Source of the DNA: Desulfosediminicola ganghwensis
GTDB lineage: Bacteria; Desulfobacterota; Desulfobulbia; Desulfobulbales; Desulfocapsaceae
Assembly: GCF_005116675.2 (NCBI RefSeq)
Contig: NZ_CP050699.1
Location: 4,116,001 to 4,180,000, forward strand
Length of the DNA: 64,000 bases
Direction of reading: 5' to 3'
Both the position numbers and the translations under genes were made by a program. Below, one piece after another: positions 26,337-35,141 of this stretch. Each line of letters starts with the position of its first letter. The first letter of the stretch is position 1. The notes under the pieces are model-generated. The model did no database searches. It was given only the letters and a program-made list of their open reading frames with translations, and was not told the DNA's origin.

Positions 26337-28067
26337 TCAATTGGTTAGATTGTATTTGACTATTTTTCGATAAATTGTTCTACGACTCATATTGAGCATC
26401 CTTGAGGCTTTGGCCTTGTTACCACCAGTTTCTTTCAATGCTCTTTTCAACCTTTCCAGTTCGTTATCCTGAATCGGTATCTGGCTCAAACCCTCATCAT
26501 CCATGCCGCTCTCTCTTTGTATTTCCATCGGCAGGTCAGATGTTGCTATCATGCCCGTTTTGCAAAAAATGTACGCGTGCTCCAGGCAGTGCTTCAGTTC
26601 ACGTATATTTCCAGGCCAGGAATACTTCTGAAAAAAGTTCTGTGCATTCTCTGTCATGCCTCTGATTTTTTTGTTATATTGACAATTGAGCTGTTGAATA
26701 AAATAACGTGTCAACAGAGGTAGGTCATCCTTACGCTCTCTCAGGGGCGGAAGGGAAATTTGAACTACTTTCAGCCTGTAATAAAGATCTTCGCGAAACT
26801 CTCCCCTGGCAACCTTTAAAGCAAGATCAGAGTTGGTCGCGGCAATGATCCGTACCTCCACTTTTTCTGTCGTTGAACTCCCGACACGTTCAAAGCACAT
26901 TGTCTCGATAACCCGCAATAATTGCAGCTGCGTCTTCGGCGTAATATCACCTATCTCGTCTAAAAATATCGTGCCGCCATCCGCAAAATGAAATCGCCCA
27001 TCCCGTTGAGTGGTCGCCCCGGTAAATGCGCCTTTGACATGACCAAATAGTTCACTCTCGAGAATATTCTCCGACAATGCGCCACAATTAACCTTTATGA
27101 GCGGCCCATCCGACAATTTCCCGAAGCTGTGTAACGCATCAACCGTCAGCTCCTTGCCCGTTCCACTTTCCCCAGTGATTAACACCGTTGTCCGCAACTC
27201 ACCAAGAGTCCTTATGAGTTTTTTAACTAATATCATTTGGGAATTTTCACCTATCAGCTTGGCAAGCTCAGGCTCATCCACGGACAGGTTCTCCTTCTGG
27301 TGCAGTTTGGTCTCATCCCGCATAACCATTACATAACCGGAAAACCCATTGCTGTTTTCAAACAATGGCGAGACACTCAAGTTGACTATCTGATTGTGTT
27401 TATGTGTACGTTGGCATTCAATATAGCAATGTTGTTTTGCCTCATTCCCGGTAAACACATCTTGCAGGATTCCCAGACATCCTCGCCCACAATCAACAGC
27501 CTGCTCGCTGATAGGTCTGCCAACCGCATCACTCAAACCACAGAGCACCATAGCGGCCTCGTTGAGGTGCACGATCCTCATAGACGTATCGACAGTGACA
27601 ATGCCATCCCTGACACTTCTGAAAATTGTTTCAAGATTTGATCTATAGTATTCGTTCTCACCAGATAGATGTTTCTGGCGCAGGGCAAGCCTGGAGGCTT
27701 TGAGAAGTTCATTGAGACGAACCGGTTTGAGAATGAAGTCGATGACTCCCAGCTTAAGCGAGATTAGAGCCTTATCGATATCCGGACTGCCGGTCACAAC
27801 AATTACCTGCGTATCAGAATATGATTCGCGTACTTTCTTGAGGAAATCGAAACCGAGGCTGCCAGCGATAGCAATTTCTACGAATATTATGTCGTACTCC
27901 GTACGCGACAAAAAGATTTCCGCCTCTTCGTAACTGGTAGTCAGGGTAACCTCAAACCCCTCTTCCAGGAGGAAGTAGTTGAGAGAAAAACGGGATGTTT
28001 CCTCATCATCTATGATAAGCGTTTTCTGGGTGGGCCTCCTGTAACAGGAGAGACTCTTCTGATCCAT
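26337..28067 (-). CDS. Sigma54-dependent activator (REC-PAS-AAA+-Fis HTH) with Glu at the phospho-site
   Basis: 576 residues. Receiver domain (about 14-125): the acidic pair D20/D21 is present, but the phospho-acceptor position is Glu (E64 in IIFVEIAIAG) instead of Asp, so normal phosphorylation is not expected; Asp-to-Glu often mimics the active state. PAS domain (about 140-260) with Cys residues (CGRGCLGILQ, HCYIEC). AAA+ domain with Walker A GESGTGKE, the sigma54-contact loop GAFTGA and Walker B GTIFLDEIGD. Fis-type HTH at the C terminus (NKAKASRMLNMSRRTIYRKI). It activates sigma54 promoters; the target is unknown, perhaps the divergent ABC operon. Confidence 0.93.
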   Translation of the reverse strand: MDQKSLSCYRRPTQKTLIIDDEETSRFSLNYFLLEEGFEVTLTTSYEEAEIFLSRTEYDIIFVEIAIAGSLGFDFLKKVRESYSDTQVIVVTGSPDIDKALISLKLGVIDFILKPVRLNELLKASRLALRQKHLSGENEYYRSNLETIFRSVRDGIVTVDTSMRIVHLNEAAMVLCGLSDAVGRPISEQAVDCGRGCLGILQDVFTGNEAKQHCYIECQRTHKHNQIVNLSVSPLFENSNGFSGYVMVMRDETKLHQKENLSVDEPELAKLIGENSQMILVKKLIRTLGELRTTVLITGESGTGKELTVDALHSFGKLSDGPLIKVNCGALSENILESELFGHVKGAFTGATTQRDGRFHFADGGTIFLDEIGDITPKTQLQLLRVIETMCFERVGSSTTEKVEVRIIAATNSDLALKVARGEFREDLYYRLKVVQISLPPLRERKDDLPLLTRYFIQQLNCQYNKKIRGMTENAQNFFQKYSWPGNIRELKHCLEHAYIFCKTGMIATSDLPMEIQRESGMDDEGLSQIPIQDNELERLKRALKETGGNKAKASRMLNMSRRTIYRKIVKYNLTN

Positions 28068-28427
28068 TTTTTTGCGTTATATCATAGGCGATTACTGGAA
28101 AACAAACAAAACGGCTTGGGCTGCAAACAATCACAACCGATGCTACATTCCCACAAACAATCTTATTAAATTGTATCCTGATTAGCAGCAAATGTGAAAA
28201 GCGTTCTCCCAGTAAATCGAGTTTTGGCACAACTTTTCAGCAAAGTCGAATATCTCAGTAAATGCTTGACTCCTAAAATCATCGTGCCCATGAATTCCTT
28301 TGGATGAAAATTTTTAAAAAAAAGGGTATACGCTATGTTCCCTTTATTAACATGTTATGTTTTGCTCCAGTAATCCGCAGAGTTCACTGCGATAACCTGG
28401 CAATCTTAAAGCAGTAGCGCGAGACTG
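28068..28427. promoter_or_regulatory. Divergent promoter region, weak -24/-12 match
   Basis: 360 bp between the sigma54 activator and the ABC operon. TGGCAATCTTAAAGCA at 28398-28413 has GG and GC at sigma54 spacing (10 bases between). It lies only 14 bases before the annotated ATG at 28428, which would leave almost no leader. Either the real start is downstream or the match is chance. Nothing else seen. Confidence 0.3.
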
Positions 28428-29975
28428 ATGAAGAGTAACTCTGATAAATCCAATTTTCTATTGGAACTCCAGGGAATGACCAAAAGCTTCCCGGGAGTGT
28501 TGGCCAACGATTGTGTCGATCTGTGTCTTCAATCCGGCGAGGTGCATGCCCTCCTTGGCGAAAACGGCGCAGGCAAGTCGACCCTGGTGAAGATGATCTA
28601 TGGCATCCTCAAACCAGACAGCGGCACCATCTATTACAAGGGCACACCTGTTGAAATAGACTCACCAGCCAAGGCGCGTGAGCTTGGCATTGCCATGGTA
28701 TTTCAGCACTTCTCCCTGTTTGACTCCCTCTCCGTCGTTGAAAACATCTCTTTAGGCATGGATGAAGAGGTTGACCGTGAGACACTCGCCAAGGAAATCA
28801 TAGAGGTTTCTGATCGTTACGGCCTTCCCCTCGATCCCCATCGCCATGTCTATACACTCTCAGTTGGCGAGCGCCAACGGATCGAGATTGTTCGTTGCCT
28901 CCTGCAGAAGCCGCAACTGCTGGTAATGGATGAGCCAACCTCGGTGCTTACGCCCCAGGAGGTGAAAAAGCTCTTTGTCACCTTGAAGCGCCTTGCCGGC
29001 GAAGGTCTTGCCATCCTTTACATCAGTCACAAACTTGACGAGATAAAAGAAATCTGCCAGAAAGCCACCATTCTGAGAACGGGCAAACATATTGCCACTG
29101 TGGATGTTGAAAAAGAATCCACCTCTTCTCTGGCCACCATGATGATGGGCGAAGAATTCACCTCCAGCCAGGCAGAACGCACAACTGACTTTGGTGAAAT
29201 TCGCCTTCAGGTGAAAGGCTTGAATCTGGCCGCAGCCGAATCAACCGGTGTCTCTCTCACTGATATTGATCTTGACGTCCGGGCGGGTGAGATTGTCGGC
29301 ATTGCCGGTGTGGCCGGTAATGGCCAGGATGAGTTGCTCAAGGCACTCAACGGCGAGGAGAGCTGTAAAAATAACGAATGCATCATTATTGACGGAAAAC
29401 ACTCCGGCAGGCTTGATCCCAACGCCAGGCGACGTGCAGGTCTGGCCAGCGTCCCTGAGAAGCGTCTCGGCCATGGTGCGGTGCCGGACATGAGCCTGGT
29501 TGACAATGCGTTTATGACAGGCTTTCAGCGGATGAAACTGATCATGCGGGGCCTGATCAATTACGGCAGGACTAAAAAATTCGCCAACCGGGTCATTGAC
29601 GATTTCAGCGTCAAAACCCCCGGCTCAAATGTTCAAGCCGAGAGTCTCTCCGGCGGCAACCTGCAAAAGTTCATAATTGGCCGTGAGCTGACCCAGAACC
29701 CTGACATTCTCATTATCTCCCAACCGACCTGGGGTGTTGATGCCGGTGCTGCCCAGACCATCCGCGATGCTCTGCGCGAGCTTGCCAACAAGGGAGCGGC
29801 AATGCTCATAATATCCCAGGATCTTGATGAATTGATGGATATCTCAGACAGAATCGGCGCTATCTGCGGCGGCCGACTGTCCAGATTTTACCCTACAGAC
29901 GAAATGACCGTCGAAAAGGTCGGGCTCCTGATGGCAGGTGTCTCGCTTGAAAAAGGAGAGAACAATGCTGCCTAG
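28428..29975 (+). CDS. ABC transporter, double ATP-binding protein (BMP/nucleoside type)
   Basis: 515 residues with two ABC cassettes. First: Walker A GENGAGKST, signature LSVGERQRIEI and Walker B LLVMDEPTSVLT. Second, degenerate as usual in this family: GVAGNGQDELL, signature SLSGGNLQKF and ILIISQPTWGVD. This layout is that of sugar/nucleoside importers with BMP-family binding proteins. Energises the permeases encoded next. Start is uncertain: no clear ribosome site before 28428, though the conserved domain begins at about residue 11, so the start cannot be much later. Overlaps the next gene by 11 bp. Confidence 0.93.
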   Translation: MKSNSDKSNFLLELQGMTKSFPGVLANDCVDLCLQSGEVHALLGENGAGKSTLVKMIYGILKPDSGTIYYKGTPVEIDSPAKARELGIAMVFQHFSLFDSLSVVENISLGMDEEVDRETLAKEIIEVSDRYGLPLDPHRHVYTLSVGERQRIEIVRCLLQKPQLLVMDEPTSVLTPQEVKKLFVTLKRLAGEGLAILYISHKLDEIKEICQKATILRTGKHIATVDVEKESTSSLATMMMGEEFTSSQAERTTDFGEIRLQVKGLNLAAAESTGVSLTDIDLDVRAGEIVGIAGVAGNGQDELLKALNGEESCKNNECIIIDGKHSGRLDPNARRRAGLASVPEKRLGHGAVPDMSLVDNAFMTGFQRMKLIMRGLINYGRTKKFANRVIDDFSVKTPGSNVQAESLSGGNLQKFIIGRELTQNPDILIISQPTWGVDAGAAQTIRDALRELANKGAAMLIISQDLDELMDISDRIGAICGGRLSRFYPTDEMTVEKVGLLMAGVSLEKGENNAA

Positions 29976-31047
29976 CCTGGTCAAACGTCAGCAGATTTCA
30001 AAATCGATGGTTTACCTTTCACCGGTGCTTGCCTTTGTGCTTTCACTGCTGGCTGGTGTGATACTTTTTATTATTATGGGTGTTTCTCCACTCGCTGCCC
30101 TGCATTCCTATTTTGTCGAGCCGCTCTCATCCAGTTATAATCTGGCCGAGCTTGCGGTGAAAGCAACCCCTCTTGTTCTCATCGGCGTGGCGCTATCTTT
30201 GGGTTTTAAAGCAGGAGTGTGGAATATCGGCGCCGAGGGCCAGCTGACAATGGGCGGCCTCTGCGGTGGTGTGGTCGCCCTGTACTTTTATGATCAGCAA
30301 GGGTTTTATATCCTGCCGCTGATGCTCGCTGCAGGTATGGCCGGTGGTATGGCCTGGGCCGGAATCGTGGCCTTTTTACGGGTGCGCTTTAACGCCAACG
30401 AAATCCTCACCAGCCTGATGCTCAGTTACGTGGCTGGTCTGTTCCTGAACCTGATGGTGCATGGTCCACTCAAGGACCCGGATGGATTTAACTTTCCTGA
30501 ATCAAGACTGTTTGGGGATTCCGCCATGCTGCCTATCCTCATCGAGGGAACACGACTGCATGTTGGCGCGCTGATGGCATTGATAGCTGTCGGCCTGGGT
30601 TGGGTCATAATCTCCAGAACTCTGCTCGGTTACCAGATCAAGGTTGCCGGTTCAGCACCTGCGGCCAGTGCCCATGCCGGGTTCAGCGGTGCCCGAATTA
30701 TCTGGATAACCCTCCTGATCGGAGGTGCCATGGCCGGACTCGCTGGTGTCATAGAGGTTTCCGGCCCTATCGGTCAATTATTGCCGTCCATTTCTCCCGG
30801 TTATGGCTTTACCGCCATCATTGTCGCCTATGTGGGCAGACTGCATCCGGTTGGAGCGCTTTTTGCGGGCATCTTGCTGGCGCTCACCTATCTGGGTGGC
30901 GAAATGGCGCAAATCCAACTCAACCTGCCGGTGGCTGTTACAGGCGTCTTTCAAGGCTTGCTGCTGTTTTTCCTGCTGGCCTGTGACGTACTCATTCACT
31001 ATCGCGTTCAATTCGGTAAGCCTGCTCTGGCTCGGGAGAAGAGATAA
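29965..31047 (+). CDS. ABC transporter permease (BMP/nucleoside type), first subunit
   Basis: 360 residues from the ATG at 29965 (AAAAAGGAGAG upstream); a 9-codon longer frame is less likely. About eight to nine hydrophobic helices; conserved family segments GFKAGVWNIGAEGQL and NANEILTSLMLSYVA, typical of BPD_transp_2 permeases paired with BMP proteins. Forms the membrane channel with the following gene, which it overlaps at TAATG. Confidence 0.93.
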   Translation: MLPSLVKRQQISKSMVYLSPVLAFVLSLLAGVILFIIMGVSPLAALHSYFVEPLSSSYNLAELAVKATPLVLIGVALSLGFKAGVWNIGAEGQLTMGGLCGGVVALYFYDQQGFYILPLMLAAGMAGGMAWAGIVAFLRVRFNANEILTSLMLSYVAGLFLNLMVHGPLKDPDGFNFPESRLFGDSAMLPILIEGTRLHVGALMALIAVGLGWVIISRTLLGYQIKVAGSAPAASAHAGFSGARIIWITLLIGGAMAGLAGVIEVSGPIGQLLPSISPGYGFTAIIVAYVGRLHPVGALFAGILLALTYLGGEMAQIQLNLPVAVTGVFQGLLLFFLLACDVLIHYRVQFGKPALAREKR

Positions 31048-31967
31048 TGGAAGCATACATTCCCATGCTGCTCACTATCATTACAGCAGCAACACCACTA
31101 TTATTTGCCGCAATCGGCGAGATGGTTACAGAAAAATCCGGGGTACTGAACCTTGGTGTCGAGGGGATGATGGTCATGGGTGCCATCATCGGTTTTCTCA
31201 CCGTTCATGTCACCGGCAGTGCCACCTTCGCTATCCTGGCTGCCATCATGGCCGGTATGGTAATGGCTGCCCTGTTTGGCGTTTTAATTCTCTATTTTCA
31301 CGCAAGCCAGGTGCCAACCGGCCTTGCATTAACCATTTTTGGTGTCGGCCTGAGTGCTCTGGTTGGCCAGTCAATGATCGGTGTGGCGTACCAGGGTATT
31401 CCCGATGTCTCGATCCCATTTCTCTCCGATATCCCGCTCCTTGGCGATCTGCTGTTTAACCATGACATAATGGTCTATCTCAGTGTGCTGATGGTTGGCC
31501 TAGTTCATCTCTTTTTAACACGGACCAGAGCCGGTCTCATTCTGCGTGCGGTGGGCGACTCCCACGATGCCGCTCATGCCATGGGCTATTCAGTTATTCG
31601 AATCAGATTCCTGGCTACTCTTTTCGGTGGCGCCATGGCCGGCCTGGGTGGAGCATATCTCTCCCTCGCCTACTCGCCGCTCTGGGTTGAGCAGATGACC
31701 GCAGGCAGAGGCTGGATCGCCCTGGCACTGGTGGTATTTGCCAGCTGGCGCCCATGGCGTGTGTTGTTTGGCGCATACCTCTTCGGCGGTATCTCCATCC
31801 TGCAGCTCCACGCCCAGGCGTACGGCATTGCGGTGCCGGCCCAGGTGATGTCGATGCTGCCGTACCTGGCAACCATCGTCGTGCTGGTAATTATTTCCAG
31901 GGATCTTTCCAAGATACGCATCAATGCCCCGGCAAGCCTCGGCCGCTCATTTCATCCGAGCAAATAA
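31047..31967 (+). CDS. ABC transporter permease (BMP/nucleoside type), second subunit
   Basis: 306 residues, the shorter partner usual in this family. Conserved start ATPLLFAAIGEMVTEKSGVL, then LNLGVEGMMVMGA; about eight helices. Start codon overlaps the previous stop (TAATG), so translation is coupled. A good terminator follows at 31981-32024. Confidence 0.93.
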   Translation: MEAYIPMLLTIITAATPLLFAAIGEMVTEKSGVLNLGVEGMMVMGAIIGFLTVHVTGSATFAILAAIMAGMVMAALFGVLILYFHASQVPTGLALTIFGVGLSALVGQSMIGVAYQGIPDVSIPFLSDIPLLGDLLFNHDIMVYLSVLMVGLVHLFLTRTRAGLILRAVGDSHDAAHAMGYSVIRIRFLATLFGGAMAGLGGAYLSLAYSPLWVEQMTAGRGWIALALVVFASWRPWRVLFGAYLFGGISILQLHAQAYGIAVPAQVMSMLPYLATIVVLVIISRDLSKIRINAPASLGRSFHPSK

Positions 31968-31980
31968 ATCATTTTCCTTT

Positions 31981-32024
31981 CGCTCCAGCGACGTTGTTAC
32001 GCCATCGTCGATGGAGCGCTTTTC
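31981..32024 (+). terminator. Rho-independent terminator after the permease genes
   Basis: Stem CGCTCCAGCGACG / CGTCGATGGAGCG (one mismatch) with a 12-base loop, followed by C and a T-rich tail (TTTTCTTTT). It separates the membrane genes from the binding-protein gene, which must have its own promoter in 32025-32321. Confidence 0.8.
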
Positions 32025-32321
32025 TTTTCTCTTCTCACCTGCCATCGAAAGCTGACAGGCGAGAAGACCGTTGCCGAGTCTGCACCCTTCACGGCATCTC
32101 CAGTCTATGATTCCCCGCGTAATACCGTTATCGTTGAGCCATGCTCGTTTCAAGCGTGACAAAAACTGTAACTTTATTATATTTCAAATGTTTGTATTCA
32201 GATTGTGTATGCTTTGTAAACAGGATGGCGGGTTGAAGCGAATAGAGTTGATGCTTCCAGTTCGCGAGGGGTTGTTTACAATTTAAAATTTCACCAGTTG
32301 ATTTCACAAGAGGAGAGCGAG
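32025..32321 (+). promoter_or_regulatory. Leader/promoter region of the BMP-type gene
   Basis: 297 bp between the terminator and the binding-protein start. AT-rich in its second half (32156-32215 and 32270-32300), consistent with a promoter, but I cannot name -35/-10 boxes with confidence. AGAGGAGAGCGAG is the ribosome site. Confidence 0.35.
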
Positions 32322-33386
32322 ATGTTGAAAAGAGCAGCAGTAGCATTAATGCTTGCCGCAGGGCTGGCATTTGCCGGCAGCGCGGCAGCTAAAGAGACTA
32401 AGGTTGGTTTTGTATACGTAGGCCCGATCGGTGACCACGGTTGGAGCTACCAGCATAACCAGGGACGTCTTGCGGTTGAAAAAGAGCTCGGCGTGAAGAC
32501 CTCTTACGTTGAGAGCGTCTCCGAAGGTGCGGATGCTGAGCGCGTTATCCGCCAGCTGGCAAGCTCCGGTCACGACCTGATCTTCACCACCTCGTTCGGT
32601 TACATGAACCCGACCGTTAAAGTGGCAAAGCAGTTCCCCAATGTGAAGTTCGAGCACTCCACCGGTTACAAACGTGCTGATAACGTCACCACCTACTCCG
32701 CCCGCTTCTACGAGGGACGCGCCATCATCGGTGCAATGGCCGGCAAAATGACCAAATCCAACGTAGTTGGCTACATCGGCTCATTTCCTATCCCGGAGGT
32801 TATCCGCGGTATCGATGCCTTTACCATCGCTCTTCGCAAGGTAAATCCTGAAGCGACAGTGAAAGTTGTCTGGGTAAACTCCTGGTTTGATCCGGGCAAA
32901 GAGAGTGACGCGGCCAAGACTCTTATCGATCAGGGCTGTGACATTATCGCCCAGCACACCGACTCCCCTGCCCCACTGCAGGTTGCTGAGCAGCGTGGCG
33001 TATACGGTTTCGGTCAGGCTTCCGACATGATCAAGTTCGCACCGAAAGCCCAGCTCACCGCCATCGTCGACAACTGGGACCCATACTACATCGAGAGAAC
33101 CAAGGCGGTAATGGACGGCACCTGGAAGTCTGAGGACACCTGGGACGGCCTGAGCACCGGTATGGTAAAAATGGCTCCTTACGGAGATGCGGTACCTGAA
33201 GATGTTCGCAAGATGGCTGAAGAGATCAAGCAGTCCATCATCGACGGCTCCTTCCACCCGTTCCAGGGACCAATCAAGAATCAGAAAGGCGAGATCGTTG
33301 TCAAAGAGGGCGAGGTGCTCTCCGACAAGGAACTTCTCGGCCTGAGCTGGTATGTTGAGGGTGTTGAAGGCTCCATCCCCAAGTAA
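32322..33386 (+). CDS. BMP family ABC transporter substrate-binding protein
   Basis: 354 residues from the ATG at 32322 (GAGGAG upstream). Signal peptide 1-22 ending GSAAA. The mature protein has the BMP (basic membrane protein) family pattern: KVGFVYVGPIGDHGWSYQHN, then ADAERVIRQLASSGHDLIF, GYIGSFPIPEVIRGIDAF and DIIAQHTDSPAPLQVAE. Members bind purine nucleosides or similar ligands in the periplasm; the ligand here is unknown. Codon choice is strongly biased (AAC, ACC, ATC, GTT), suggesting high expression, which fits the separate promoter and flanking terminators. Confidence 0.93.
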   Translation: MLKRAAVALMLAAGLAFAGSAAAKETKVGFVYVGPIGDHGWSYQHNQGRLAVEKELGVKTSYVESVSEGADAERVIRQLASSGHDLIFTTSFGYMNPTVKVAKQFPNVKFEHSTGYKRADNVTTYSARFYEGRAIIGAMAGKMTKSNVVGYIGSFPIPEVIRGIDAFTIALRKVNPEATVKVVWVNSWFDPGKESDAAKTLIDQGCDIIAQHTDSPAPLQVAEQRGVYGFGQASDMIKFAPKAQLTAIVDNWDPYYIERTKAVMDGTWKSEDTWDGLSTGMVKMAPYGDAVPEDVRKMAEEIKQSIIDGSFHPFQGPIKNQKGEIVVKEGEVLSDKELLGLSWYVEGVEGSIPK

Positions 33387-33408
33387 TACAGCAAAGCTGA
33401 TTTACCTC

Positions 33409-33451
33409 AAACGGCACATTGGATAAACTTCCAATGTGCCGTTTATATTTT
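33409..33451 (+). terminator. Rho-independent terminator after the BMP-type gene
   Basis: Perfect 15 bp stem AAACGGCACATTGGA (33409-33423) and TCCAATGTGCCGTTT (33430-33444), loop TAAACT, then ATATTTT. The leading A-run also makes it usable from the minus strand for the convergent ppk2 gene. Confidence 0.85.
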
Positions 33452-33457
33452 CCCCCA

Positions 33458-33484
33458 CCTCACTCCTCACTCCTCACTCCTCAC
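33458..33484. repeat. Tandem heptamer CCTCACT, about 3.9 copies
   Basis: Exact tandem copies of CCTCACT (three full and one of six bases) lie between the terminator and the end of the ppk2-like gene. Such heptamer arrays can vary in copy number by slippage. No spacers, so not CRISPR. Confidence 0.8.
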
Positions 33485-33491
33485 AATGAGA

Positions 33492-34277
33492 CTAATACAA
33501 CTCTTTAACTGTATGCCTGAAGTTGATTTTCTTCGGCATCCCTTTCACCCGTTTTTTGCGCTTGCCAAGGTCGGGCGCCTCAAATTCCAGATGTTCGTAA
33601 GGAATCATACTGAGTAGGTGAGTTATGCAGTTCAACCTGGCTTTTTTCTTGTCATCTGCCCGCACCCTGTACCAGGGAGCATGTTCACTATCCGTCTCCT
33701 GGATCATTCGATTATAGGCTGCGGTATAGTCCCACCACCTCTGATATGACTCCACATCCATCGGCGAGAGTTTCCATTGCCGCCTGGGATCGGTCAACCG
33801 CTTCCTGAACCGTCTCTCCTGTTCCTCCATGGTGACATCGAAAAAATATTTAATGAGCACGATACCGACAGTTGTGAGATACTTTTCAAATTGAGGCGTG
33901 TTCGCCAGAAAATTTTCATATTCCCACTCGCTGCAAAAGCCCATCACCTTTTCCACCCCGGCACGGTTATACCACGAGCGGTCAAAGAGAATCACTTCCC
34001 CCGCCGCCGGCATGTGCTTGATGTAGCGTTGCATATACAACTGTGTTTTTTCGCGTTCATTGGGAGCAGGCAAGGCAATCACCCTGAAAATCCGGGGACT
34101 GACCCGCTCCGTTATTCTTTTTATGACTCCGCCCTTGCCTGCAGCGTCCCTCCCCTCAAAGACCACAACCACCCTGAGGCCCTGCTCTTTTACATAACGC
34201 TGCAACAGACACAGCTCAACCTGAAGCTTCTCCAGTGCCTTTTCATATTCCTCGGTGGAGAGTTTATCCCTGGCCAT
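33492..34277 (-). CDS. ppk2: Polyphosphate kinase 2 family protein
   Basis: 261 residues, single-domain PPK2. Walker A region FEGRDAAGKGG (41-50), lid/Arg region (ALPAPNEREKTQLYMQRY) and Walker B FDRSWYNRAGVEKVMG (about 98-113). Transfers phosphate between polyphosphate and nucleotides, usually making GTP/ATP from GDP/ADP in this length class. GGGAGGATTTC precedes the ATG. Monocistronic, convergent with the BMP-type gene. Confidence 0.93.
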   Translation of the reverse strand: MARDKLSTEEYEKALEKLQVELCLLQRYVKEQGLRVVVVFEGRDAAGKGGVIKRITERVSPRIFRVIALPAPNEREKTQLYMQRYIKHMPAAGEVILFDRSWYNRAGVEKVMGFCSEWEYENFLANTPQFEKYLTTVGIVLIKYFFDVTMEEQERRFRKRLTDPRRQWKLSPMDVESYQRWWDYTAAYNRMIQETDSEHAPWYRVRADDKKKARLNCITHLLSMIPYEHLEFEAPDLGKRKKRVKGMPKKINFRHTVKELY

Positions 34278-34826
34278 GAAATCCTCCCTTTATAGTTTGA
34301 GAACCACGTATCATGCTGAAACATCTACCTGATACTCACCACCTCCCTCTCAATGTGATTAGGTAGCCCCTATTCTCTATCAATATATCAGGGAATCATC
34401 TCTTTTATGCCTCTGGCGCACTTTTATTATCAGCCTTTCAGGCCTATTCCCACTTTCACCTTGCCCGTTATAAGAGAAAAGAACGTACTCTGGGCTTGAT
34501 AAAGATTCTGATTTCACTGAAAATCAATATGAATATTTTGACATCAGGCTGATTATTCGAACGAAATTTGACGGCTCATGGAAAAGCAAAAAAAAAAATT
34601 ACTTTTCATATACTCCGGTTCGAGAGCCGGTAGGAATCAGAAAGCTACAACAGCATGGAGAAAATGGTGCACCAGCGTTTAGCAAAAGCAGAACCACGAC
34701 ACATTACAGCCGAATCAAATACCAGCCCCTGCTCCCTCAAAAATTTTTCTGAAGGTAATCGAAAATGTTTTGAGGGGTCGAAGTACTGTCTTCGTATAAT
34801 TATTATTAACGAACCAGGAGGTTGAT
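34278..34826. promoter_or_regulatory. Intergenic region with the promoter of the metal-response operon
   Basis: 549 bp between divergent ppk2 and the anti-sigma-like gene. TATAAT at 34795-34800, with TTGAGG at 34770-34775 (19-base spacer), could be a housekeeping promoter. A short palindromic hairpin CCGGTTCGAGAGCCGG occurs near 34616. A ten-base A-run lies nearby. The ECF sigma factor encoded downstream probably has its own sites here; I cannot define them. GGAGG precedes 34827. No gene found. Confidence 0.4.
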
Positions 34827-35141
34827 ATGGATAACATAAGGCGAAAAATAGACAGTTCTCTTCGAAAGCAACCTGATTACAGGCGGCTGGAAAATTTATC
34901 TGGCGATGTCTGGGAGAGAGTGCGTTCGGCCAGGAAAGAGGACAAGACCGGTTTTGTTATACCGATAGGTTTTAAAGTCGCCACCCTCGGTCTGAGTCTG
35001 CTCGCCTTTGTCGCCTTATCGCAGGTGTTGCTTCAAGCCAACCAGTATCAGTCTGATATCTTTGACCTGAGGTATTTTTCATATCAGTCCGCCCCCTCAC
35101 TCAATCTTGCGTCAGTTCAGACCTGGGAGTTTACACCATGA
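34827..35141 (+). CDS. Small single-pass membrane protein, CnrY-like anti-sigma candidate
   Basis: 104 residues: a polar cytoplasmic N terminus of about 48 residues (LRKQPDYRRLENLSGDVWERVRS), one membrane helix (about 52-70) and a short outer tail. In the CnrYXH system of Cupriavidus, CnrY is a small membrane-bound anti-sigma factor encoded directly before the sensor CnrX and the ECF sigma CnrH. Gene order, size and topology match here; sequence identity is not evident to me. Overlaps the next gene by 4 bp (ATGA). Confidence 0.6.
   Translation: MDNIRRKIDSSLRKQPDYRRLENLSGDVWERVRSARKEDKTGFVIPIGFKVATLGLSLLAFVALSQVLLQANQYQSDIFDLRYFSYQSAPSLNLASVQTWEFTP

Noticed and set aside
24024-28067. The hybrid kinase and convergent sigma54 activator as a standard two-component pair
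   Set aside because: The activator has Glu at the phospho-acceptor position, so ordinary phosphotransfer is not expected; the relationship is kept only as a possibility.
33458-33484. Short repeat array as a CRISPR
   Set aside because: Units are 7 bp in direct contact with no spacers, and no cas gene is present.
34610-34640. CCGGTTCGAGAGCCGG as a tRNA T-arm or att site
   Set aside because: The loop/stem geometry does not fit a T arm (G instead of C after the 7-base loop) and no acceptor, D or anticodon arm lies around it.
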